Below, piece after piece: positions 48,888-58,331 of a stretch of 64,000 bases of DNA (position 1 is the stretch's first letter; each line of letters starts with the position of its first letter). A program made the translations under genes and the position numbers. The notes under the pieces were generated by a model. That model had not been told where the DNA came from and ran no database searches. It was given only the letters and a program-made list of their open reading frames with translations. Origin of the DNA: Haloechinothrix_A salitolerans (GTDB taxonomy: Bacteria > Actinomycetota > Actinomycetes > Mycobacteriales > Pseudonocardiaceae); NCBI RefSeq assembly GCF_039544105.1, contig NZ_BAABLA010000007.1; one strand, given 5' to 3'.

Positions 48888-49379
48888 GTGGCTGATCCGT
48901 CATTCGACGTCGTGAGCAAGGTTGACCGTCAGGAGGTCGACAACGCGCTGAACCAGGCTGCCAAGGAGTTGGCGAACCGGTTCGACTTCCGGGGCACCGG
49001 CGCGACGGTCAGCTGGACGGGTGAGGAATCAGTCCTCATCGAAGCTGAGACCGAGGAGCGCGCCCTCGCCGCCGCCGAGGTGTTCAAGGAGAAGCTGATC
49101 AAGCGCGGCATCTCGCTGAAATCGCTCGATCTCGGTGAGCCAGCGGCGTCCGGCAAGGTGCACAAGATCAACGGCAAGATCGTCCAGGGCATCGCGCAGG
49201 ACAAGGCCAAGAAGATCGCGAAGTTCATCCGGGACGAAGGCCCCAAGGGCGTCCAGGCACAGATTCAGGGCGACCAACTGCGGGTGTCCGGTAAGAAGAA
49301 GGACCACCTGCAGGACGTCATCGCGCTGTTGAAGAACGAGGACTTCGGCGTCGCGCTGCAGTTCGAGAACTACAGGTAG
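48888..49379 (+). CDS. YajQ-family nucleotide-binding protein
   Basis: GTG 48888 gives 163 residues, the usual family length. It begins with the hallmark PSFDVVSKVDRQEVDNAL and has NRFDFRG, GKIVQGI, AKKIAKFIRD and QLRVSGKKKDHLQDVI. YajQ proteins bind nucleotides, and some bind cyclic di-GMP; the role in actinomycetes is not clear. First chromosomal gene after the element; rmlA follows in the same direction 4 bp later. Confidence 0.93.
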   Translation: MADPSFDVVSKVDRQEVDNALNQAAKELANRFDFRGTGATVSWTGEESVLIEAETEERALAAAEVFKEKLIKRGISLKSLDLGEPAASGKVHKINGKIVQGIAQDKAKKIAKFIRDEGPKGVQAQIQGDQLRVSGKKKDHLQDVIALLKNEDFGVALQFENYR

Positions 49380-49383
49380 GTCG

Positions 49384-50265
49384 ATGAAGGGCATCGTGCT
49401 CGCTGGGGGCACCGGCACGCGCCTGCATCCGATCACGCAGGCCGTGTCGAAGCAGCTGCTTCCGGTCTACGACAAGCCGATGGTCTACTACCCGATCTCG
49501 GTGCTGATGCTGGCGGGCATCCGCGAGATCCTGCTCATCTCGACGCCGACCGACCTGCCGCAGTTCCGCACGCTGCTCGGCGACGGCCACCACCTGGGCC
49601 TCGACCTGACCTACGCCGAGCAGCCGAGCCCCAACGGGCTTGCCGAGGCGTTCCTGATCGGCGCTGACTTCATCGGTGACGACGACGTCGCGCTCGTGCT
49701 CGGCGACAACATCTTCTACGGCCAGGGCTTCTCGAAGCGGCTGCAGAACGAGGTCGCCCAGCTGGATGGCTGCACCCTGTTCGGCTACCCGGTCACCGAT
49801 CCGGAGCGTTACGGCGTCGGGGTGAGTGACGACGACGGCAAGCTGATCTCGATCGAGGAGAAACCCACCAGCCCGAAGTCCAACCGGGCGATCACCGGGC
49901 TCTACCTCTATGACAATCAAGTCGTCGAGATCGCGCGGTCACTCACACCGTCGGCCCGTGGCGAGCTGGAGATCACCGACATCAACCTCGCCTACCTGCG
50001 ACAAGGCCGCGCGCGGTTGGTCGACCTCGGCCGTGGCTTCGCCTGGCTGGACACCGGCACGCACGACTCGCTGCTCGAAGCGAGCCAGTTCATGCAGGTG
50101 CTGGAGCATCGCACCAGCGTGCGTATCGCCTGCTTAGAAGAAGTCGCACTTCGGATGGGCTACATCGACCCCGACCAGTGCCTCGCGCTCGGCCGCAAGT
50201 TGGCGAAGTCCGGCTATGGCGACTACGTGATGTCCGTTGCCCGCGCGGAAGGTGCCACCGGCTGA
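49384..50265 (+). CDS. rmlA: Glucose-1-phosphate thymidylyltransferase
   Basis: The 293-residue protein has the nucleotidyltransferase start MKGIVLAGGTGTRLHPITQA, then KQLLPVYDKPMVYYP, LVLGDNIFYGQGF, SIEEKPTSPKSN and FAWLDTGTHDSLLEA. It makes dTDP-glucose from dTTP and glucose-1-phosphate, the first step toward dTDP-rhamnose for cell-wall arabinogalactan or exopolysaccharide. Length and all motifs are normal. Its stop is directly followed by the stop of the convergent htpX gene. Confidence 0.95.
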   Translation: MKGIVLAGGTGTRLHPITQAVSKQLLPVYDKPMVYYPISVLMLAGIREILLISTPTDLPQFRTLLGDGHHLGLDLTYAEQPSPNGLAEAFLIGADFIGDDDVALVLGDNIFYGQGFSKRLQNEVAQLDGCTLFGYPVTDPERYGVGVSDDDGKLISIEEKPTSPKSNRAITGLYLYDNQVVEIARSLTPSARGELEITDINLAYLRQGRARLVDLGRGFAWLDTGTHDSLLEASQFMQVLEHRTSVRIACLEEVALRMGYIDPDQCLALGRKLAKSGYGDYVMSVARAEGATG

Positions 50266-51111
50266 TCACAGTCCACGCCGGGCCATCTCCTCTAGACGTC
50301 GAATGCGGTCGTCCATCGGCGGGTGCGAGGCGAACATCCGCGCCAGCGACTCGCCGCCTCGGAACGGGTTGGCGATCATCAAGTGCGACTGCGAGACGAC
50401 CTTCGGCTCCGGCGCGAGGGGCATCGCCGCCGTGCCGCGTTCCAGCTTGCGCAGCGCGGACGCCAACGCGAGTGGATCGCCGGTCAGTTCAGCTCCCGAC
50501 TCGTCGGCCTGGTACTCGCGCGAACGGCTGACCGCCATCTTCACGATTCCCGCCGCGAGCGGCCCGACGAAGATCAACAGCAATCCGAGTAACGGGTTGC
50601 CTTCCCGGTTGCCGCCGAACATCGCGATGTAGGACAGGAACGTCACCACGCTGGCCAGCGTGCCCGCGACGGACGAGATCAGGATGTCGCGGTTGTAGAC
50701 GTGCGACAGCTCATGGCCGAGCACCGCCCGCAGCTCCCGCTCGTTGAGGATCCCCAGGATGCCCTGGGTGCAGCACACAGCCGAGTTGCGCGGGTTGCGC
50801 CCGGTAGCGAAGGCGTTCGGTGCCTGCGTCGGGCTGACATAGAGGCGCGGCATCGGCTGCCTCGCCGACGTTGCCAGTTCACGCACGATCCGGTACATCG
50901 CGGGCTGCTCCGCCTCTGACACCGGACGCGCACGCATGGAGCGCAGCGCGAGCTTGTCGGAGTTGAAGTAGGCGTAACCGTTCATGCCCAGCGCGATGAG
51001 CAGGCCGATGAACAGCGCACCCTCCCCGAACATGCCACTGATCACGATGATGAGGGCGCTCATCAGGCCGAGCAGCAACGCGGTCTTCAAACCGTTGCGA
51101 TGCTTGTGCAC
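50266..51111 (-). CDS. htpX: HtpX-type membrane zinc protease
   Basis: GTG 51111 (start VHKHRNGLKTALLLG as in actinobacterial HtpX) with GGGAGG upstream gives 281 residues; GTG 51123 is an alternative. Two N-terminal and two central transmembrane segments surround the M48 motif: AVLGHELSHVYNRD (HELSH zinc ligands, Glu catalytic) and SREYQADESGAEL (third ligand). FASHPPMDDRIRRLE at the end is also typical. HtpX helps remove damaged membrane proteins under stress. Confidence 0.94.
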   Translation of the reverse strand: MHKHRNGLKTALLLGLMSALIIVISGMFGEGALFIGLLIALGMNGYAYFNSDKLALRSMRARPVSEAEQPAMYRIVRELATSARQPMPRLYVSPTQAPNAFATGRNPRNSAVCCTQGILGILNERELRAVLGHELSHVYNRDILISSVAGTLASVVTFLSYIAMFGGNREGNPLLGLLLIFVGPLAAGIVKMAVSRSREYQADESGAELTGDPLALASALRKLERGTAAMPLAPEPKVVSQSHLMIANPFRGGESLARMFASHPPMDDRIRRLEEMARRGL

Positions 51112-51250
51112 GGGCCCTCCCACTCTTCAGCTAGCCCCTGAACGTGGCCTCAGCCGTTCAACGTCCGGGCGACGAACCGAGTTCCGTAGTTCGTATTCGA
51201 CCATACGGAGTAGCTGCGGGCGAGAGCATGCGGTGTCGTGAAGACCCTGC

Positions 51251-52759
51251 CTATGGCACCACCGGCAAGCTCGCCGTGACGTCCTGCAGGCGCAGGCCGC
51301 CGGGTGTGCGGCTGCCGTGCAGAGCGAACATGTCCGAGACCGGGCTCACGGTGAGGAACAGCGACTCGCCCTCCCCGATCGTCGCGGCGACCGACGGCAG
51401 TTCGATGCTCCGCCGAGTGCCGAGGTTGATGCTCTCCTCGCGGTGCGGCATGACGTTGTTCTGGATCACCCGTGCGTCGGCGGGTGACGTGCCAACGCTG
51501 AGCGCGAAGAACGCCCTGCTGTCCAGGCCAAGCGCCGTGACCAGCGCGTCCACGTGCGGCGTTCCCGCGATGGTCAGCGGCCCGTCGGCGATCTTGACCG
51601 CCTGCGGCACGCCCGCCGCCGTGGTCGTCGTGATGTCAGGCAAGTCGAACTCGGCCGTCGGGGCGACCGTGTCGACGGTAAGGCAGTCACCACCGGACGT
51701 CATCAGGTGGTAGCGACCGTGGCCGGTCAGTTCGCGCGGCGCGCCGAGCAGGTTCTCCTGATAGAACCGCAGCTCAAGCTCGTCGTAGCCGCCAGCGAGC
51801 TTCTCCGAGCAGGCATCGCCGGACACCGCGCTGCCCAGCGGCAGGACGTTCGGCAGCGCGTGACCGCCGTTGTAGCCGATGAGCAGGCTCTTGCGGCGAG
51901 CGCGGTCGGTCAGCGCGCGGTCGAAGTTCTTGATCGCCTGGTCGAGCGGGAACAGGTTGTCGCTGATGCCCTGCCGCACCAGCACCGGAATGTCTAGCTT
52001 CCTACCCGCCTCCGCGTGGAACGCCGGGCCGTTGTCAGCGAAGAACTCGTCCTGGCTGGCGGGCCAGTCACCGGTGGCGATTCCTTCCGCGAACCCGGCA
52101 TGCACCGTCGACGTGTGCGCGTCGAGTCCGGCCGCATAGAGCGCACTGACCCACGTGCTGCGGACGACCTCGTTCGGGGCGAGGCTCTCGTTAAGGGAAT
52201 ACCAGGTGATTTGCGGTGCGAGCGCGTCGAAACGCGTGCGGCCGGTTTCCATCAACTCGGTGAACGCGCCGACGAACTGATAGCCGCCACCGTACGACCC
52301 GCCGAGCGCACCGAGCACCGGGTCGTTCCGCCCGTTCTGCTTAACCCAGTCAAGCCCGGCGACGTAGTCGATGACGTTGATGACGTCTTGTCCTTCGAAC
52401 GCCGGATCCTCGACGTGCGCCTTCCCGCCACTCTCGCCGAACCCGCGCTGATCGATGCTGACCACGCCGAAGCCCGCGTCGAGGTAGCGCTGGAACGAGC
52501 CAGGCTCGGACGTCCTGCTGCCACCCCAGCCGTGGCTGTGCAGCAGCACCGGGGCGCGGTTCGCCTTGCTCGCGCTCGCCGGTTTGAACACGCTCACGCA
52601 GATGTCGACCGGTCCCGGCTCAAGCGGATCGGTCTCCGGCACGCTCGGGATGCAGACGTCGTCCGGCTCGATGGGTTGCGCGCTCGCGGGGATCGGGGCG
52701 ATGACCGCGACCCCAGCGGCCACCGCGATCGACGTCGCCAGGCTGAGAAGGCTGCGCAT
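51251..52759 (-). CDS. Secreted S15/CocE-like alpha/beta hydrolase
   Basis: ATG 52759 with AAGGAG upstream gives 502 residues; a signal peptide ends near PIPASAQP. The hydrolase domain has HSHGWGGSR, VVSIDQRGFGESGGKAHVED, the nucleophile elbow ALGGSYGGGYQ (Ser), the acid in RQGISDNLFP (Asp) and the histidine in YNGGHALP. A C-terminal jelly-roll-like domain follows, as in X-prolyl dipeptidyl peptidases and cocaine esterase. It likely acts outside the cell on a peptide or ester; substrate unknown. Confidence 0.85.
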   Translation of the reverse strand: MRSLLSLATSIAVAAGVAVIAPIPASAQPIEPDDVCIPSVPETDPLEPGPVDICVSVFKPASASKANRAPVLLHSHGWGGSRTSEPGSFQRYLDAGFGVVSIDQRGFGESGGKAHVEDPAFEGQDVINVIDYVAGLDWVKQNGRNDPVLGALGGSYGGGYQFVGAFTELMETGRTRFDALAPQITWYSLNESLAPNEVVRSTWVSALYAAGLDAHTSTVHAGFAEGIATGDWPASQDEFFADNGPAFHAEAGRKLDIPVLVRQGISDNLFPLDQAIKNFDRALTDRARRKSLLIGYNGGHALPNVLPLGSAVSGDACSEKLAGGYDELELRFYQENLLGAPRELTGHGRYHLMTSGGDCLTVDTVAPTAEFDLPDITTTTAAGVPQAVKIADGPLTIAGTPHVDALVTALGLDSRAFFALSVGTSPADARVIQNNVMPHREESINLGTRRSIELPSVAATIGEGESLFLTVSPVSDMFALHGSRTPGGLRLQDVTASLPVVP

Positions 52760-52910
52760 CGAGATAGTCTCCTTGTCGTCAATGCGTCGTATGCCTTCCT
52801 CAACGACTAAGACGCGAATGCGATTCGCACCACACGACGTCGAGAGTGAGGGACACGGCGTCGAGAGCGGGAGACACGAACCCCAGCGGACGGCGCGTCC
52901 GCCAGTCGCC

Positions 52911-53771
52911 TCAGCCGCGCAGCTCCAGCGTGCAACACTTCGGCCCGCCACCTGCCTTACGCAACTCGGACATGTCGACCATGACCGGCTCGTAGCCTCG
53001 ATCGGACACCTGCTCAGCGAGCTTCGTCGCCTGCGCGGGCAGCACCACGTTGCGGCCGTCCGACACGCCGTTGAGGCCGAGTACCGCGGCGTCGTCCGGC
53101 CCGGCCAGGATGGCGTCCGGGAACATCCGCTCCAGCACGCGCCGCGACCCCTCGGAGAACGCGCCAGGGAAGTACGCCACCTCGGCGGGCTGGCCGTCGC
53201 GGGCGGGCGTGAGCACCATCAACGCGGTGTCAAGGTGGTAGTAACGCGGGTCGACCAGCCGCAGCGACACCACCGGAACGCCGAACACTTCCTGCGCCTC
53301 GGTGTGCGCTGCGGGGTCGGTGCGGAAGCCGGTGCCCGCAAGCAGCACGTCGCCGGTCCAGGTCAGGTCTCCCTCACCCTCGTTGATCTCGCTCGGCATG
53401 GTGACGTCGGAGAAACCGTTCTCGATGAACCAGCGCCGGTACAGGTCCGCCTCAGCCTGCCGCTCCGGCGCGCGGAACCGGGCGCCGAGCACCCGCCCGC
53501 CGATGACGGTGCCCGAGTTGGCGGCGAACACCATGTCCGGCAGTCCCTGTTGCGGCTCGATCTCCGCGACGGTGTGGCCGAGCCGAACGTAGGTGTCACG
53601 CAGCTCTCGCCACTGGGCCATCGCGAGATCGGCATCAACCGGCTTCGACGGGTCCATCCAGGGGTTAATGGCGTAGGTGACCTCGAAGAACCTCGGCGGG
53701 CACATCAAGTACCCGCGGGTTTCGGGGGTACGTGAGCGGGGCCGGGAGGTAGGAAGCGCTGCTGCCGTCAT
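52911..53771 (-). CDS. ddaH: Dimethylargininase / amidinotransferase-like enzyme
   Basis: The 286-residue protein has the guanidino-group-modifying fold: MCPPRFFEVTYAINPWMDPS, DMVFAANSGTV, EGEGDLTWTGDVLLAGTGFR, YYHLDTAL (catalytic His) and GGGPKCCTLELRG (catalytic Cys). Such enzymes turn dimethylarginine into citrulline and dimethylamine; in actinobacteria the related genes lie beside ornithine aminotransferase. A divergent Lrp/AsnC regulator starts 66 bp away, fitting amino-acid catabolism control. Confidence 0.88.
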   Translation of the reverse strand: MTAAALPTSRPRSRTPETRGYLMCPPRFFEVTYAINPWMDPSKPVDADLAMAQWRELRDTYVRLGHTVAEIEPQQGLPDMVFAANSGTVIGGRVLGARFRAPERQAEADLYRRWFIENGFSDVTMPSEINEGEGDLTWTGDVLLAGTGFRTDPAAHTEAQEVFGVPVVSLRLVDPRYYHLDTALMVLTPARDGQPAEVAYFPGAFSEGSRRVLERMFPDAILAGPDDAAVLGLNGVSDGRNVVLPAQATKLAEQVSDRGYEPVMVDMSELRKAGGGPKCCTLELRG

Positions 53772-53837
53772 ACCGCTGAATGTAGCGACGTAAATTATGT
53801 GCCATCAATTGCTTGATCTTGCGTCTTTATCTGCTAA
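53772..53837. promoter_or_regulatory. AT-rich divergent promoter between ddaH-like and Lrp genes
   Basis: This 66-bp spacer is clearly richer in A/T than the surrounding DNA (for example TAAATTATG and ATCAATTGCTTGATC), as expected for overlapping divergent promoters and an Lrp-type binding site. The exact sites cannot be fixed by eye. Confidence 0.55.
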
Positions 53838-54290
53838 ATGTTGCGTATGAACACCCTCGATCAGCGAATCGTTTCGCAACTGCTCGGCAACGCACGCGCC
53901 AGCTACGCCGAGATCGGCAAGGTCGTCGGGCTGTCAGCGCCCGCGGTCAAGCGCAGGGTCGACCGGCTGCTTGACGCGGGCATCCTTCGCGGCTTCACCG
54001 CTGTGGTGGATCCACAGGCACTCGGCTGGGGCACCGAAGCGTTCGTCGAACTGCGCTGCCGGGGCAACGTCTCGCCGACACGGATCAGGGCGCACGTCGA
54101 ATCGTTGCCCGAGGTCGCCGCCGCGTACACCGTCTCAGGCGCGGCGGACGCGATCATCCACCTCCGCGCGGCGGACATCCACCACCTCGAATCCGCGCTG
54201 GAACGACTCCGGTCGCTCGACATCGTGGAGAGCACGGTCTCGACGGTCGTGCTGTCGACCCTCCTGGAACGGCCACCGGTGCCGCAGTGA
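53838..54290 (+). CDS. Lrp/AsnC-family regulator
   Basis: The 150-residue protein has an N-terminal HTH (LDQRIVSQLLGNARASYAEI, then VVGLSAPAVKRRVDRLLDAG) and a C-terminal RAM ligand domain (VEL-RCRGNVSPTRIRAHVE, and AAYTVSGAADAIIHL). ATG 53838 or ATG 53847 may start it; neither has a clear ribosome site, so leaderless translation is possible. It probably senses an amino acid and controls the divergent amidinotransferase-like gene. Confidence 0.9.
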   Translation: MLRMNTLDQRIVSQLLGNARASYAEIGKVVGLSAPAVKRRVDRLLDAGILRGFTAVVDPQALGWGTEAFVELRCRGNVSPTRIRAHVESLPEVAAAYTVSGAADAIIHLRAADIHHLESALERLRSLDIVESTVSTVVLSTLLERPPVPQ

Positions 54291-54335
54291 CGCGGCACGA
54301 CCCGCCACCCATACGCACGCCGATACGATCGCCGC

Positions 54336-55109
54336 ATGACCGCAGAGATTAAGGTGGCCCACGACAGCAACGTCGCCCTCATCACGGTGCACGATCCCGA
54401 CCGGCGCAACGCGCTGACACTGCCACTGTCGGCGGATCTCGCGAACGCCGTCGCGGAAGCCGAACGCGACGAGTCGGTGCACGCCGTCGTCGTCACCGGA
54501 ACGCCGCCCGCCTTCTGCGCGGGCGCCGACCTCAGCGCGCTCGGTGAAGCCAAGGATGAGGGGCTGCGCGCGATCTATGCCGGGTTTCTCGCGGTCGCCA
54601 ACTGCACGCTGCCAACAATCGCCGCCGTGGGTGGCGCCGCCGTCGGCGCCGGCCTGAACCTCGCGCTGGCGGCCGACGTCCGGCTGGCGGGACCGTCCGC
54701 ACGGTTCGACGCGCGCTTCCTCAAACTCGGCCTTCACCCTGGCGGCGGCATGACGTGGATGCTGCAGCGGATCGTCGGCCCGCAGACCGCGAGTGCCATG
54801 ACGTTGTTCGGCGAGATCCTCGACGCCGAGACGGCGACCGCGCGCGGCTTGGCACACCGGGTCGTCGACGGCGACTACGACGCACTCGTCGCGGCATCCG
54901 TCGAACTGGCGCAGGGGGCGGCGAAGGCTCCGCGTGACCTGGTTTTGGACACCAAACGGTCCATGCGGTCGACCCGCACACTCACCGAACACTCCGACGC
55001 CGTCGACACCGAGATCGCGCCACAAGTGCGCTCCATCGAGTCCCCTGAGTTCGCGGAACGGCTCGCGGCGATGAAAGCCAAGATCAGCGGGGATAAGACG
55101 TCGAACTAG
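54336..55109 (+). CDS. Enoyl-CoA hydratase/isomerase
   Basis: The 257-residue crotonase-fold protein has RRNALTLPLSADL, FCAGADLSAL (oxyanion hole), IAAVGGAAVGAGLNLALAAD (second oxyanion segment) and LGLHPGGGMTWMLQRIVG, where the catalytic glutamate place is HPGGG, so the Glu found in classical hydratases is not obvious. It could be a hydratase, isomerase or decarboxylase-like member. It stands between the Lrp gene and korA. Confidence 0.85.
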   Translation: MTAEIKVAHDSNVALITVHDPDRRNALTLPLSADLANAVAEAERDESVHAVVVTGTPPAFCAGADLSALGEAKDEGLRAIYAGFLAVANCTLPTIAAVGGAAVGAGLNLALAADVRLAGPSARFDARFLKLGLHPGGGMTWMLQRIVGPQTASAMTLFGEILDAETATARGLAHRVVDGDYDALVAASVELAQGAAKAPRDLVLDTKRSMRSTRTLTEHSDAVDTEIAPQVRSIESPEFAERLAAMKAKISGDKTSN

Positions 55110-55308
55110 AACATGTTCTACAATGGGTGCCGTTAGTGTCCATCCACTGGAACAGCACGACAGCGGTTGGTCACTGATCAACGAACCGAGCTAGCCTCGA
55201 ATAGTGAGCATGCGCACATGCGCTGGCAGAGCGCCAGCAGCACCGTCAAGGTGACAGGAAGGCCTGTCACCGGTGCCGCCCGTGCAGAGGAGAGGGACAG
55301 CCGCGCCC

Positions 55309-57243
55309 ATGAGCCGCGAGACAACGACGTCACCCGCGAACGCCACCACCGATGTCACCAAGCTCGATCGGGTCGTCATCCGCTTCGCGGGTGATTCGGG
55401 TGACGGGATGCAGCTCACCGGTGATCGGTTCACGTCGGAGGCCGCGGCGTTCGGCAACGACCTCGCGACCCTACCGAACTTCCCCGCCGAGATCCGCGCG
55501 CCGCAGGGCACCATTCCCGGCGTCTCGTCGTTCCAGGTGCACTTCGCCGACTACGACATCCTTACCCCCGGCGACCGGCCGGATGTGCTGGTGGTCATGA
55601 ACCCGGCGGCGTTGAAGTCGAACGTGGGCGACGTGCCGCACGGCGGCATCCTGATCGTCAACGTCGACGAGTTCACCAAGCGCAACCTCACCAAGGTCGG
55701 CTACGAGTCGAACCCGCTCGAAGACGGCTCGCTGGAGCCGTACCAGGTGTATGAGGTCGGGATGTCGACGCTGACGCAGGGCGCGCTCGCCGACACCGGT
55801 CTTGGTAAGAAGGACGCCGAGCGCTGCAAGAATATGTTCGCGCTCGGGCTGCTGTCGTGGATGTATCACCGGCCGACCGACGGCACAGAACGCTTTCTGC
55901 AGGAGAAGTTCGCGGGCAAGCCGCAGATCGCCGAGGCGAACCTGCTGGCATTCCGCGCGGGCTGGAACTACGGCGAAACGACCGAGGCGTTCGCCAACAC
56001 CTACGAGGTGGCACCCGCCGCCCTGCCCAAAGGCACGTACCGGCAGATCACCGGCAACAACGCGCTCGCCTACGGCATCATCGCCGCGGGCCAGCAGTCC
56101 AAGCTGCCCATCGTGCTCGGCTCGTACCCCATCACCCCGGCCTCAGACATCCTGCATGAGCTGTCCAAGCACAAGAACTTCAACGTCACCACGATCCAGG
56201 CCGAGGACGAGATCGCGGGCATCGGCGCCGCACTCGGCGCGGCCTACGGCGGCGCGCTCGGCGTGACCTCCACCTCAGGGCCGGGGGTGGCGCTGAAATC
56301 CGAAACCATCGGGCTCGCGGTGATGACCGAACTGCCACTGCTGGTCATCGACGTCCAGCGCGGCGGGCCATCGACAGGGCTACCGACCAAGACCGAGCAG
56401 GCCGACCTGCTGCAGGCGATGTTCGGGCGCAACGGTGAGTCCCCGGTGCCGATCGTCGCCCCGTGCACGCCGGGCGACTGCTTCGACATCGCGCTCGAAG
56501 CCGTCCGCATCGCGCTCACCTACCGCACCCCCGTCATGCTCTTATCAGATGGGGCGATCGCGAACGGCTCCGAACCGTGGCTCGTCCCGGACGTCGCCGA
56601 TTTGCCGGATCTGTCGGTGGAATTCGCCACCGAACCCAACGCCATGGACGGCTCCGACGAACACTGGCCGTACGTCCGCAACACCGACACGCTCGCACGC
56701 GAGTGGGCGGTGCCGGGCACCCCAGGGCTGCAACACCGCATCGGCGGGCTGGAGAAGGCCGACAACCAGGGCCACATCTCCTACGACCCGGACAACCACG
56801 ACCGCATGGTGCGGCTGCGCCAAGCGAAGATCGACGGGATCAATGTCCCCGACGTCACCGTGGACGACCCGTCCGGCAACGCACGGATACTCGCGCTCGG
56901 CTGGGGCTCGAGCTTCGGGCCGATCGGCGCCGCCTGCCGCCGCGTCCGCAAATCCGGGATGGAAATCGCCCAGGCACATCTACGCCATCTCAACCCCCTC
57001 CCAGCCAACCTCGGACACATCCTGGAGTCCTACGACACCGTCGTACTGCCCGAGATGAACATGGGACAACTAGCGATGTTGCTGCGCTCGCGCTACCTCA
57101 CCGACATCCGCAGTTACACCAAGGTGGCTGGCCTGCCATTCCGTGCGGCCGAACTCGCGGAAGTGTTCACCGACATCATCAACGACACCCGACCCGAAGG
57201 CAGTGGCGAAGCCGACCACGTGCTCACGGAGGCCACCGAATGA
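55309..57243 (+). CDS. korA: 2-oxoglutarate:ferredoxin oxidoreductase, alpha subunit (gamma-alpha fusion)
   Basis: ATG 55309 gives 644 residues; GTG 55273 is an upstream alternative. The N-terminal about 200 residues are the gamma domain (VIRFAGDSGDGMQLTGDRFT), followed by the alpha pyrimidine-binding domain (GSYPITPASDILHELSKHKN, then EDEIAGIGAALGAAYGG, TSTSGPGVALKSETIGLAV). With KorB it oxidises 2-oxoglutarate to succinyl-CoA with reduction of ferredoxin, the actinobacterial KOR of the TCA cycle. Its stop overlaps korB (ATGA). Confidence 0.95.
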   Translation: MSRETTTSPANATTDVTKLDRVVIRFAGDSGDGMQLTGDRFTSEAAAFGNDLATLPNFPAEIRAPQGTIPGVSSFQVHFADYDILTPGDRPDVLVVMNPAALKSNVGDVPHGGILIVNVDEFTKRNLTKVGYESNPLEDGSLEPYQVYEVGMSTLTQGALADTGLGKKDAERCKNMFALGLLSWMYHRPTDGTERFLQEKFAGKPQIAEANLLAFRAGWNYGETTEAFANTYEVAPAALPKGTYRQITGNNALAYGIIAAGQQSKLPIVLGSYPITPASDILHELSKHKNFNVTTIQAEDEIAGIGAALGAAYGGALGVTSTSGPGVALKSETIGLAVMTELPLLVIDVQRGGPSTGLPTKTEQADLLQAMFGRNGESPVPIVAPCTPGDCFDIALEAVRIALTYRTPVMLLSDGAIANGSEPWLVPDVADLPDLSVEFATEPNAMDGSDEHWPYVRNTDTLAREWAVPGTPGLQHRIGGLEKADNQGHISYDPDNHDRMVRLRQAKIDGINVPDVTVDDPSGNARILALGWGSSFGPIGAACRRVRKSGMEIAQAHLRHLNPLPANLGHILESYDTVVLPEMNMGQLAMLLRSRYLTDIRSYTKVAGLPFRAAELAEVFTDIINDTRPEGSGEADHVLTEATE

Positions 57244-58301
57244 CCGCCACCCATCTGGGGCTGCCCGACCTCGGCGGGCTGTCCGATGTCCCCACCACCG
57301 ACGCCCCACAGAAGGCCAAGGACTACAAGTCCGACCAGGAGGTGCGCTGGTGCCCCGGGTGCGGTGACTACATCGTGCTCAACACCATGCAGTCCTTCCT
57401 GCCCACCCTCGGGCTCAAGCCGGAAAACATCGTGTTCGTCTCCGGCATCGGCTGCTCGTCGCGGTTCCCGTACTACATGAACACCTACGGGATGCACTCC
57501 ATCCACGGCCGCGCCCCCGCCATCGCCACCGGGCTCGCCACATCACGCCCCGACCTGTCGGTGTGGGTGATCACCGGCGACGGCGACGCGCTCTCCATCG
57601 GCGGCAACCACCTCATCCACGCGCTGCGGCGCAACGTCAACTTCAAGATCCTGCTGTTCAACAACCGGATCTACGGCCTCACCAAGGGCCAGTACTCGCC
57701 CACGTCGCAGGAGGGCATGCGCACCAAGTCCACCCCAATGGGTTCGCTCGACCACCCGTTCAACCCCATCTCGCTGGCCCTCGGTGCCGAAGCCAGCTTC
57801 GTCGGCCGCGCGCTCGACTCCGACAAGAAGGGGCTCACGGAGGTCCTGACCGCGGCCGCTCAGCACCGAGGCTCGGCGTTCGTGGAGATCTATCAGAACT
57901 GCCCGATCTTCAACGACGGCGCCTTCGACGTCCTCAAGGACAAGGACGAAGCCGCTCGCCGGCTCATCCCGCTACGACCCGGTGAGCCAATCACCTTCGG
58001 GCCAGAAGGCGAGTACGGCGTGGTCCGCTCAGGGTTCGCCGGGCTGGAGACAGCGAAGGTGTCCGAGGTCGGCTTGGACAACGTCGTCATTCACGACCCG
58101 ACGGTGACCGACCCGGCGTATGCCTTCGCGCTGTCCCGCATCGGCGGCCAGGATCTGGAGCACACCCCCACCGGCATCTTCCGCCAGGTCAGCCGCACCA
58201 CCTACGACGATGCCGCCCGCGCCCAAATCGCCCAAGCCACGGACGCGAAACCCGCGGATCTCCAGGCACTCCTCCGAGGAAACGACACCTGGACAGTGTG
58301 A
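57240..58301 (+). CDS. korB: 2-oxoglutarate:ferredoxin oxidoreductase, beta subunit
   Basis: The 353-residue protein has VRWCPGCGDYIVLNTMQSFL (iron-sulfur cysteines), SGIGCSSRFPYYMNTYGMH and the thiamine diphosphate site VITGDGDALSIGGNHLIHA through NNRIYGLTKGQYSPT. Together with KorA it forms the complete enzyme. It overlaps korA by four bases, so translation is coupled. Confidence 0.96.
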   Translation: MTATHLGLPDLGGLSDVPTTDAPQKAKDYKSDQEVRWCPGCGDYIVLNTMQSFLPTLGLKPENIVFVSGIGCSSRFPYYMNTYGMHSIHGRAPAIATGLATSRPDLSVWVITGDGDALSIGGNHLIHALRRNVNFKILLFNNRIYGLTKGQYSPTSQEGMRTKSTPMGSLDHPFNPISLALGAEASFVGRALDSDKKGLTEVLTAAAQHRGSAFVEIYQNCPIFNDGAFDVLKDKDEAARRLIPLRPGEPITFGPEGEYGVVRSGFAGLETAKVSEVGLDNVVIHDPTVTDPAYAFALSRIGGQDLEHTPTGIFRQVSRTTYDDAARAQIAQATDAKPADLQALLRGNDTWTV

Positions 58302-58302
58302 G

Positions 58303-58330
58303 GGGCGCCTAGGAGTTGATCCCGGCGCCC
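58303..58330. terminator. Hairpin between convergent korB and membrane-protein gene
   Basis: GGGCGCC (58303-58309) pairs with GGCGCCC (58324-58330) around a 14-base loop, in the 30-bp gap between two converging stop codons. Likely shared termination; no T tract. Confidence 0.55.
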
Positions 58331-58331
58331 G